Shown here piece after piece: positions 9,105 to 15,912 of a stretch of DNA of 64,000 nucleotides. This DNA is from Bradyrhizobium sp. CCBAU 53338 (GTDB lineage: Bacteria; Pseudomonadota; Alphaproteobacteria; Rhizobiales; Xanthobacteraceae), in contig NZ_CP030048.1 in NCBI RefSeq assembly GCF_015291665.1, positions 2,480,001 through 2,544,000 on the forward strand, written 5' to 3'. The notes beneath the pieces are model-generated. The model searched no databases, was not told the DNA's origin, and saw only the letters and a program-made list of their open reading frames with translations. The translations under genes and the position numbers were made by a program. Position 1 is the stretch's first letter. Every line of letters begins with the position of its first letter.

Positions 9105-9920
9105 ATGCCCGGTTGGTACTGCATCGTCATCTTGTCCGCCATTGGCGGCCAGGGAAAGAGCCTGTTTTCCGAGCTCGTGGCGCTGATCTGGCGCTCGCTC
9201 GGATGCCAGGTTCGGGTCTTTTCCGCGGACGTTCAGCAGCGGTTGGCAACCAAGCTCGGAAGCTGCGTCACCACGATCGACACCGATCTGCTCGACGCAC
9301 CCGACGATCCCCTTGCCCTGTTGCGGGCATTTTCGCCGCTGTCTCTCGCCATCGACCAGGCGGCGAAGAGCGGCAGCAGCATCGTGCTGGACACGGCGGC
9401 CACGTGGGACAAGCCGGTCGTCCGTTTCCTGCGCGACATGGGCCTCGATAAGGTGGTTGCCGAGGGCGGGGGCCAGATGATCGTCGCGCTTGTGACGACC
9501 TCAAATCGGGACGCCATGCGCGCATTGGCGACGACCACCGGCGTAGTACGCGCTGCGCTGCCGCTCGCCCGCCCGGTGTGGGTGCTGAACGAACGGGTCG
9601 GTACCGTGTTCCCGGCGGATTTCGACCCGGGCATCATCGGCCTGGAGCCGGAGCAGTTCGACGAGATGCGTGCGGGCGTGTCGGAGATTGTGCTGCCGCG
9701 CCTCGATGATCGCCTGTGGCAGCCCGTGGACCGTGCAGGACTGAACCTCGTCGATTTCGTGACCGCCGATCCGGCGAAACTCGCCGTGTTGTGGGGTGAT
9801 GCCGCAGGCCGTCCGCTCGACCGGCTCTCGGCGGCGGCGGTGCAGCGGCGCATCGCGAGCTGGATCGCCAACATGATGGAGGAGGGCACGCGGACCCTCA
9901 GGTTTCCCCAGGCCGATTAG
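9105..9920 (+). CDS. TraL/ParA-like P-loop NTPase
   Basis: A 271-residue protein with a Walker A motif near the N-terminus (SAIGGQGKSLFSE, about residues 11-23) and a hydrophobic strand ending in Asp (SSIVLDTAATWDK, about residues 89-101). This is the layout of CobQ/MinD/ParA-type nucleotide-binding proteins, and of TraL or MobD accessory proteins in IncP-like and pTF-FC2-like mobilisation operons. The start at 9105 has AGAGGAGAAG about 8 bases upstream. It probably hydrolyses ATP in the cytoplasm, and its partner is unknown. The order TraK-like, TraL-like, RHH, relaxase matches such operons. Confidence 0.65.
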   Translation: MPGWYCIVILSAIGGQGKSLFSELVALIWRSLGCQVRVFSADVQQRLATKLGSCVTTIDTDLLDAPDDPLALLRAFSPLSLAIDQAAKSGSSIVLDTAATWDKPVVRFLRDMGLDKVVAEGGGQMIVALVTTSNRDAMRALATTTGVVRAALPLARPVWVLNERVGTVFPADFDPGIIGLEPEQFDEMRAGVSEIVLPRLDDRLWQPVDRAGLNLVDFVTADPAKLAVLWGDAAGRPLDRLSAAAVQRRIASWIANMMEEGTRTLRFPQAD

Positions 9921-10044
9921 GCTCGCACCGCACTTTGCGCGAGCCGAGCAGCGCGGGAACGAGGCGGCTCGCAGGCTAATCCGGCGTCTGGCCCGGTCTA
10001 GCAGCCATCATAGTTTGATCCGCGACCTTCCATGGGAGCTCCAA

Positions 10045-10179
10045 TTGTTGACACGAGCCGAACGCGAGCAAGTCCTCAGACTGCGGGCCCAAATCCGTCG
10101 GAGCCGGATCGGCCCGTGCGAGCGTAGGCTGCGGCAGATCGGCCGCTGGATCGACGCCGTCTGGAGCAAACTCGCGTGA
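10045..10179 (+). CDS. Possible 44-residue basic peptide with TTG start
   Basis: A short frame starts at TTG (10045), with GGAG at 10034-10037 giving ordinary spacing, and ends in the TGA at 10177-10179. That stop overlaps the GTG start of the next gene (GTGA), a typical coupling signal. The peptide (beginning LLTRAEREQVLRLRAQ) is helical and very rich in Arg. It could be a nucleic-acid-binding accessory factor or only a leader that couples translation to the next gene. I do not recognise a family. Confidence 0.35.
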   Translation: MLTRAEREQVLRLRAQIRRSRIGPCERRLRQIGRWIDAVWSKLA

Positions 10180-10589
10180 ACGGGGACAGCTCCAGGCAGG
10201 GCCGCACAGAGCCGTTGGCGAAGCATCCAGAGATTGGCTGTAATACGCCAAAGGGGACCAGCGCCCCCGTTTCCGTACGCATGGCGAAGGATCTCAAGGA
10301 CGACGCCATCGAGCGTGCGGCCTCGAGGGGGATCGATCTCGGTCAATACATCAGGGATCTGATGGAAGCCGACCTGTACGAAGCGCGTCCGCGCAGGAGG
10401 CGCGCCAAATACGACGGAATACGACAAAAGCTCGCGGAAATACACGCGGCCATCATTGGCTGCGCGAACGAGGTCAAGCGGAGCGGCACCCGGGTCGCGG
10501 ATACCGAACATGATGGGGAGATGATCACCTTGCTGCGGGATGCCGTATCCGCGTTGGTGCTGCTCGCCCGCTCGATCGGGCCGCGGTGA
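10176..10589 (+). CDS. Ribbon-helix-helix relaxosome accessory protein (MobC/TraJ-like)
   Basis: A 137-residue protein. Residues about 31-66 (PVSVRMAKDLKDDAIERAAS, then GIDLGQYIRDLMEADL) have the pattern of a ribbon-helix-helix DNA-binding domain: a short strand, then two helices. A predicted coiled or helical C-terminal part follows. Such proteins bind oriT beside the relaxase and bend or melt DNA. The gene starts at GTG (10176) and overlaps the relaxase gene by four bases (ATGA at 10586), so the pair is translationally coupled as expected for a relaxosome. It probably also represses its own operon, as many RHH proteins do. Confidence 0.68.
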   Translation: MNGDSSRQGRTEPLAKHPEIGCNTPKGTSAPVSVRMAKDLKDDAIERAASRGIDLGQYIRDLMEADLYEARPRRRRAKYDGIRQKLAEIHAAIIGCANEVKRSGTRVADTEHDGEMITLLRDAVSALVLLARSIGPR

Positions 10590-11887
10590 TGATCGCGCGC
10601 GCCTTTTCATATCGAGCTTCATTGACGGACGCCCGCCGTCTCGATGCGCACCTCTGGAAGGCGAAGGACCAGCGTCCGGAGCTGCTGGAGATGCGCAATC
10701 TTTGCGTCGATCGGACCATCGACGGCATGCAAGCGATGGCGGCCCTGACGGCGGCGTCCCGCGCCAAGATCGCGTTCTGGCATCTCTATATTTCGCCCCG
10801 GCGCACGTTGACGGCCGCCGAAGCGACGCAGGTCGTCGACCTCGTCGTAACGGAACTGAAGGCCAATGGTCACCCGGTGCTGGTGTTCGCGCACAACGAC
10901 AAGCCTCGGGCGGGCGGCGGGGGGGCAAATCATCTGCACGTCGTGATTGGTCACGTCTCGCCGACAACTTTTCGCGCACTCGACATGCGCCACCATGCGC
11001 CGCGACTGCATAAAGTCATGGCGCTCGCAGCCTATCTGATCGAGGGGGAGGCCGTCCCGAGCCCTTGGCAAAAGTCGATAATCGAGGCGCTTCGCGCCGA
11101 CGGCAACGATCACGTCGCCGACTGGCTGGTCGACGAGCTCGGGAGCATGCCGGTCATCAATGCGCCGCGCATGACCGATTCCATGCGTCGATCGGCTCAG
11201 GCGGTCGGCTTTCCCCTGAGCGGGTTTCAGTCGGGGCTGGAACGACTATGGAACAGCCCAGCGACGGAAGCGGAAATCGCCGCGTTCCTGGCTCGGAACG
11301 GCGTGACGGCAAGACGCGGAATTGCGGCGAATGTTGTCGCGTTCCACCATGAAAAGCTGTACGTCGGATCGCTGCACCGCATTCTCAGGCAAGGCGCCTC
11401 GATCGTCCATCAAGAAGCGCAGCGCCGGATCCCCCGATTTCTCGACGCCTATGAAAGCATCGAACCGGATGCCGCTCCATTGCGCGCTATGCCAGAGTTC
11501 CAGAAGCCGACGGCTTCCGAGCGGCGTGCCCGCCTCAATTTGCAGAAAAGGATCGATGCGATCGAGGGGCCGCTGGCCCGCTTGAAGACGGAACGCCTAT
11601 CCCTGATCTACCGGCCGGGCCATGCCAGCCCGCACGAGCAGAAGTCCCAGGACGAGATCGCCATCCGCATCCATCGTCTTGCCCGGGCTGAGACCATTCT
11701 GGAGAATGCGATTTCGCTCTTGTGGCAGGATGCGGGGTGGATGGCCAGACCGGAGCTTGAACTGATGCAGGCCGCCGAGAAGGTCGTCGCCTCGGCGGCG
11801 GAGGACATTCCGCCCGATCGGTCGGACGTTGAAATCGTGCTGCGCGAGGGAGACGAACAGGCGCCCGCTCCGGGCTGGAGCCCCTAA
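10586..11887 (+). CDS. Putative MOB relaxase
   Basis: A 433-residue protein. The N-terminal domain shows a histidine cluster typical of relaxases: H102 with D104 (AHNDK), then H115, H117 and H122 in NHLHVVIGH after a glycine run. This matches the metal-binding three-His motif that nicks oriT. A tyrosine candidate for strand transfer is Y8 (AFSYRAS) or Y68. The C-terminal 200 residues are helical and charged, and no primase or helicase domain is recognised. It is coupled to the RHH gene just upstream. The histidine spacing differs slightly from canonical MOBP or MOBQ, so the class is left open. It could mobilise a plasmid or island in trans to a conjugative element. Confidence 0.68.
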   Translation: MMIARAFSYRASLTDARRLDAHLWKAKDQRPELLEMRNLCVDRTIDGMQAMAALTAASRAKIAFWHLYISPRRTLTAAEATQVVDLVVTELKANGHPVLVFAHNDKPRAGGGGANHLHVVIGHVSPTTFRALDMRHHAPRLHKVMALAAYLIEGEAVPSPWQKSIIEALRADGNDHVADWLVDELGSMPVINAPRMTDSMRRSAQAVGFPLSGFQSGLERLWNSPATEAEIAAFLARNGVTARRGIAANVVAFHHEKLYVGSLHRILRQGASIVHQEAQRRIPRFLDAYESIEPDAAPLRAMPEFQKPTASERRARLNLQKRIDAIEGPLARLKTERLSLIYRPGHASPHEQKSQDEIAIRIHRLARAETILENAISLLWQDAGWMARPELELMQAAEKVVASAAEDIPPDRSDVEIVLREGDEQAPAPGWSP

Positions 11888-12018
11888 TCGCGGAACTTCC
11901 TCCCGGTTGAGAGGCTTCGAAAGCGTCGTCAAGCTGCAGGCTACGAACCGGAGAGGTTTCGATGGCGACGCCCGAGGCCTCTGCGCGCCGGTCGGACCCG
12001 GCGTTCGAGGGAGATCGT

Positions 12019-13572
12019 TCAATGGCGGCTTGCCTGGCCGTCGCGTTGGCGCAGCACGATCTCGACGAGGCGGCGGAGCCGCCGCACCGATCCGCCGCGC
12101 CAATGCTGCGCGATGGCGGATGTTTCGGCCGGGCTCAGGCCATCGATCCAGCGCTGGTCCAGCCCCTGGTCGCGCAGGATGTCGGTGACCACCGCGGGCA
12201 GTAGAGCCTGAAGGTCGGCCTCTGTCGGCTTGGGGAAGTCCACCTGGCGGAAGCGATCGAGCAAAGGGGAGGGCAGATTGTCGATGAAATTAGCCGTCGC
12301 AACGTAGCAAACGTGCCGCAGGTCCACGGTGGTTTGAAGCGCGGGGTCCGGATATTGCCGTGCCGAGTCGATCTCAAGGAACCCGAGAAGGCAGTCGAAC
12401 AGGCGGCCATGGTCTCTTCCGATCGCGGCCTTGTCGATCTCATCGAGCAGGATCAGCACGTTGGCGTGCCCGGCGCGGGCGATCGCCAGAAGCGGATGGC
12501 ATGGCTGCGCGGTCGACCATCTGCGGTCGGTCCCGGAGAAGGCCGCGCCATCGGCGCCGCTGGAGTCCGTCCGCCACAAGCCGATGCCGAGAAGCTGCTG
12601 CAGCCGTTGCGCGAACCGGGTCTTGCCGCCCCCGGGCGGCCCCACCATCAGCAACGGGCGGAAGCCGACGGTGGGACGGCCGACCAGGTCGGACAACACG
12701 AAATCGACGACATCGGCCGCGTAGCCGAATTCCGCCATCAACTGACAACGCACCTCCGCAAGCGGCGGCGTCTTGATCAGCGGCAAGGGCACGTCGATCA
12801 AGGCCTTGAGCGGCGTAATGATCTCCTTGAATTTGTGGCCGGCCATGGTGACCGGGTCCGTCCGCACCACGACGACATGGCCATCGGGAACGGGCAGCGG
12901 CATAGCCGCGTCAATGTCGCTGCGCGCGGCCTTCCGCTCGTCGGCTTCGCGCAGACGCTCGCGCGAGCGGGCAAATGCCTTCTCCTCGGCTTCAGTGATC
13001 CTGCGCCGGGCCATTCGGGCGCCGAGCATCGCCGCCGCCAGGATTGCCGGCGTCTGGAAGGCGCCTACCACCTCGTGCGCGCAGACGGGAAGCGCCGCCC
13101 AGCCATAGACCACCGCCTCGACCTCGGCGGCGAGCTTGAAGGAGATGGACTGCGGAAGCTTGCGAAAGGCTGCAGCAAGCGCGCCCGCGACACGGCGGTG
13201 CTCCTCACCTAACGCCCTGTCGCGGGGTAGCGCGAGCGAGATCAGCCGGACGCAATCGGCAAGGCTCCGGCACTCCGACTTGTCTTCGCGGACCGCCCGG
13301 TGGTCGAGCTCAACGGCAAGCGCGCATCCGCTGGCGGCATCGGGCGTGTCGATCCAGGTCGCGGTCATGGCGATGCCGGGGCAGACGGTCTCGATCTCGG
13401 CGGCGAGGCGGTGATAGACGGACTGGTCGGCGCGCGAGGCCAGCACGGCGTAGCGCAGCACGCGTGGCAAGCCGGCGGTGTCTTGCTCGCCGGATGCGGA
13501 ATCCTCGGCCGCGCCTTCGATGAGATTCTCGTCGAGGTCGCTCAACGGCAGGTCATCCAGATCATCGACCAT
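12019..13572 (-). CDS. AAA+ ATPase (Lon-like core)
   Basis: A 517-residue protein. An acidic N-terminus and a helical domain of about 290 residues precede a AAA+ module. Walker A is GPPGGGKT at residues 311-318 and Walker B is LILLDEID at 373-380. A sensor-1-like Asn lies in YVATANFIDN, and an arginine-finger-like LLDRFRQVDFP follows. The AAA core resembles that of Lon, but there is no protease domain. It is convergent with the relaxase gene and downstream of the GIY-YIG gene on the same strand, separated by a strong hairpin. Roles in plasmid maintenance, protein remodelling or defence are all possible. There is no strong ribosome site before the ATG at 13572. Confidence 0.75.
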   Translation of the reverse strand: MVDDLDDLPLSDLDENLIEGAAEDSASGEQDTAGLPRVLRYAVLASRADQSVYHRLAAEIETVCPGIAMTATWIDTPDAASGCALAVELDHRAVREDKSECRSLADCVRLISLALPRDRALGEEHRRVAGALAAAFRKLPQSISFKLAAEVEAVVYGWAALPVCAHEVVGAFQTPAILAAAMLGARMARRRITEAEEKAFARSRERLREADERKAARSDIDAAMPLPVPDGHVVVVRTDPVTMAGHKFKEIITPLKALIDVPLPLIKTPPLAEVRCQLMAEFGYAADVVDFVLSDLVGRPTVGFRPLLMVGPPGGGKTRFAQRLQQLLGIGLWRTDSSGADGAAFSGTDRRWSTAQPCHPLLAIARAGHANVLILLDEIDKAAIGRDHGRLFDCLLGFLEIDSARQYPDPALQTTVDLRHVCYVATANFIDNLPSPLLDRFRQVDFPKPTEADLQALLPAVVTDILRDQGLDQRWIDGLSPAETSAIAQHWRGGSVRRLRRLVEIVLRQRDGQASRH

Positions 13573-13689
13573 GAGGTTGCTCGGCTCGCGTCGACGCCGA
13601 AAGCACGGCGGCGGCCGGTCCTGTTAATTTGCGGATCGCTCTTGCCGCCGCGGACGCGGGCAGGCCCCGCCGAAGCGATCGACGAACAT

Positions 13690-13719
13690 GGACGCCGCAG
13701 GAAACTTTCTGCGGCGTCC
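13690..13719 (-). terminator. Strong hairpin between GIY-YIG gene and AAA+ gene
   Basis: Perfect 11-bp arms GGACGCCGCAG (13690-13700) and CTGCGGCGTCC (13709-13719) flank an 8-base loop. On the leftward strand it lies 14 bases after the stop of the GIY-YIG gene. No T-run follows, so it may be a processing or attenuating hairpin rather than a complete intrinsic terminator. Confidence 0.5.
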
Positions 13720-13733
13720 GATCGCGCTCGGGT

Positions 13734-14696
13734 CTAGAGCTGCATCAACGGGCGCTGCGTCGGATCGACCGGCCGCCACTTCGAGCTGTCGACATGCGCG
13801 CCGCACACCGACTTGGCCGCGGTCGCCATCGAGGCGAAGGCGATGTCGACGGTGATACGCATGCGATCGACGGCACCGGGGATCGGCGTCAGCACGCCGG
13901 CCTCGAACAGGGCGGCGCGACGAGCCCGGGTCATCGGGCTCGCGCTCGGATTCGTGGCGATGCGGAAATCCGAGCCGGCCGCCACGACGAAACGGTCGTT
14001 GGCCGGATAGCCGCGCGCCCAGATCGTGTCATCATAGCGCAGCTCGAACTCCGCGCCGCCCGGCGGCAGGTGCACGTCGATCTCCATCGGGCCGCTCTCG
14101 GCGTCGTCGGTCGTCTCCGGCGACAGCGCCGGCGCGTCCACCTGCGGGATGCCGCCCGGGGCGGGTTCGAACGCGGTCACGCCGGCATCGAACAGCAAGC
14201 GCTTGGCGTCTTCGAGCATGCGTTCGTACAAGGGCAGTTCGAGCGGATCGATCTCGGGCATCCGCGGCGGGCAGCCGGCGACCACCTTCATGACGCCGCA
14301 GCGATCGGCCGCATGCGTCAGCCAGAACTGCAGGTAGGCCGCGGTCTCTTTCGTGAAGCGCACCTCCTTCGAGGTCCCGCGCACCACCGCCATCAGGTGG
14401 GCCCACGCCTTCTGCGGATCGGCGAGGTGTTCGCCGACGCGCCGGCTGAAGCAGTTCGTTTCGCCGAGATAGATCGGAGCGCTGCCGTCGGCGGCGTTGC
14501 CGGTCATGGCGTAGAACGCCGGGCAGGCGAGCTCGCTCGCCACGAGCTTGGAGGCGAGGCTCATGGGAAACACCAGCACCTTGACGTGAGCGGCGCGGTC
14601 GATCACCTCGCGAACATCAGCAATACCGCCATAAGGGCGGTGCACATGGCTCGTGGTGCGCGTGCTGACGGGCGGCTTTTCCTTGAAGTACGACAT
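13734..14696 (-). CDS. GIY-YIG nuclease-like protein with DUF4357-like C-terminus
   Basis: A 320-residue protein. Residues 59-95 hold a GIY-YIG-like core: FYAMTG (61-66), PIYLGET (74-80), then a segment with R86 and EH (89-90) resembling the 'sRr..H' metal-site helix. The C-terminal 60 residues (from about 255) resemble DUF4357: an RRAALFEAGVL segment, then ASMATAAKSVCG and a closing KWRP. In this family the nuclease domain is often degenerate, and the function is not established. The start has CAGGAGAT about 10 bases upstream. It belongs to the leftward arm of the accessory island, 38-residue-scale distance from a small ORF upstream and a AAA+ gene downstream. The combination resembles defence or DNA-repair accessory modules, without proof. 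Confidence 0.65.
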   Translation of the reverse strand: MSYFKEKPPVSTRTTSHVHRPYGGIADVREVIDRAAHVKVLVFPMSLASKLVASELACPAFYAMTGNAADGSAPIYLGETNCFSRRVGEHLADPQKAWAHLMAVVRGTSKEVRFTKETAAYLQFWLTHAADRCGVMKVVAGCPPRMPEIDPLELPLYERMLEDAKRLLFDAGVTAFEPAPGGIPQVDAPALSPETTDDAESGPMEIDVHLPPGGAEFELRYDDTIWARGYPANDRFVVAAGSDFRIATNPSASPMTRARRAALFEAGVLTPIPGAVDRMRITVDIAFASMATAAKSVCGAHVDSSKWRPVDPTQRPLMQL

Positions 14697-14807
14697 GTTG
14701 AAGATCTCCTGTTCGTTCGATTGCCCATCGAGATCCGAACGACGAGCCGTCCCGGCATCTCACATGCCGAGAAGCTATGCCGTTCGGAAAGCTCGCTGGA
14801 GCGGGGG

Positions 14808-14978
14808 CTAGTGGATCGCGATCGACGACGGCGAAAGATCGCCGTCCGTGCGCATCGGGTGGTCCGGCGAGCCCACGAGCCGCGGGCGCGCGAGGCGAGA
14901 CGGGACAGCCATTTGGGAGACAGGAAGATCAAAAGCGAAAAGCGCCGACGAATCGGCAATATACTGACGGATAGCCAT
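14808..14978 (-). CDS. Small protein of unknown function
   Basis: A 56-residue frame begins MAIRQYIADSSALFAFDLPV and has a good AGGAG ribosome site seven bases before its ATG at 14978, which is the main support. It has no recognised domain. It precedes the GIY-YIG gene on the same strand by about 110 bases. It could be a leader or a small island-specific protein. Confidence 0.4.
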   Translation of the reverse strand: MAIRQYIADSSALFAFDLPVSQMAVPSRLARPRLVGSPDHPMRTDGDLSPSSIAIH

Positions 14979-15483
14979 TGGTAGACTCCTATTCAGTCTG
15001 CTGTGGTTAGGTCGCCGTCCGATCTGGTACATCGGCGGCGGCCGCCTTTGCGGTCATCGCTCGGGCGAGACAAACATAGAACAAATTGTGGCCGTGCGCC
15101 ACCTCGAAATATCGTTAATTTCCACGAAATCCCACCCCTGGGATCTAGGCCTCACCAATTTGTGCGGCCAAGCCCTCGCCAATGTGCAAGCCGAGGCGAC
15201 GACTGCAGGCATGACAGTCGCCTTATGGATGATGTGCTGCGAGGCGTTTTGGCACGCAGTTGGGTCGCGATCATCCCGAACGAATGGTCTGATCGGCTAG
15301 TCTAGCCGCCTCGCGCTTTCAATAGCTAGACTGCCAGTGCAACGACCCGGATCAGTTGACCGCCTGGTCGCCGATGCAGCAGAAGCGCTTCGGTCTCTTC
15401 GCCCAAGCGAAGGGGAGAGGTGCAGTCGCAAAATCCCACGGGCGACATTTTAGGGTGCGCAGCGCTCAAGTGGAGCGACATCG
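14979..15483. other. Gap without a supported gene, right edge of accessory island
   Basis: No convincing gene, tRNA or integrase is visible. A rightward GTG-started frame at 15088-15300 (70 residues) lacks a ribosome site and any recognised domain. The boundary between the accessory island and the core-like glyoxylate genes probably lies here. I could not find a direct repeat matching the left side (6198-6583). Confidence 0.45.
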
Positions 15484-15912
15484 CTATCCCGCGTTGGCCT
15501 TCAGGCGAGCGGCCTGGATACCAGCGACCGCGCAGGCCTCGTCATTGTCCGAGGTGTCGCCGGAGACGCCGACGGCGCCGAGGAGGGTGGTGCCGTCCAT
15601 GATCAGCACGCCGCCGGGGACCGGGACCAGCGCGCCCTTGGCGATGGTGTTCACGGCGTCGATGAAATAGGCCTGCTCCTGGGCGCGCTGATACAGCGCA
15701 CGCGAACCCATGCCCATCGCAAGGGCGCCGTAGGCCTTGCCGTGGGCGATCTCGGCGCGCATCAGGCTGGTGCCGTCCTGCGCGGCCGCGATCTTGAGCA
15801 CGCCGCGTGCGTCCAGGATGGTGACGACCAGCGGCTTCAGCTTCAGCTCGGCGGATTTGGCGAAGGCGGCGTCGAGGATCTTTCGGGCGGTGTCGAGCGT
15901 GAGGTCAGCCAT
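15484..15912 (-). CDS. GlcG/HbpS-family protein
   Basis: A 142-residue single-domain protein of the GlcG/HbpS (DUF336) family. Typical segments are LTLDTARKILDAAFAKS at the start, VVTILDARGVLK, and a Gly-rich GGVLIMDGTTLLGAVGVSGD near the end. Members bind haem or cobalamin-like ligands in Gram-positives, and in proteobacteria they accompany glycolate-oxidase genes as GlcG, with unclear function. The start overlaps the end of the upstream FAD/Fe-S oxidase gene by 8 bases, so the two are coupled, which supports the 2-hydroxyacid link. Confidence 0.85.
   Translation of the reverse strand: MADLTLDTARKILDAAFAKSAELKLKPLVVTILDARGVLKIAAAQDGTSLMRAEIAHGKAYGALAMGMGSRALYQRAQEQAYFIDAVNTIAKGALVPVPGGVLIMDGTTLLGAVGVSGDTSDNDEACAVAGIQAARLKANAG

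Noticed and set aside
15088-15300. A 70-codon GTG-started frame near the island's right edge
   Set aside because: It has no ribosome site and no recognised domain, and is left as part of the gap.
6198-15483. tRNA attachment site or direct repeats bounding the accessory island
   Set aside because: I looked at both flanks and saw no tRNA-like cloverleaf and no convincing matching repeats.
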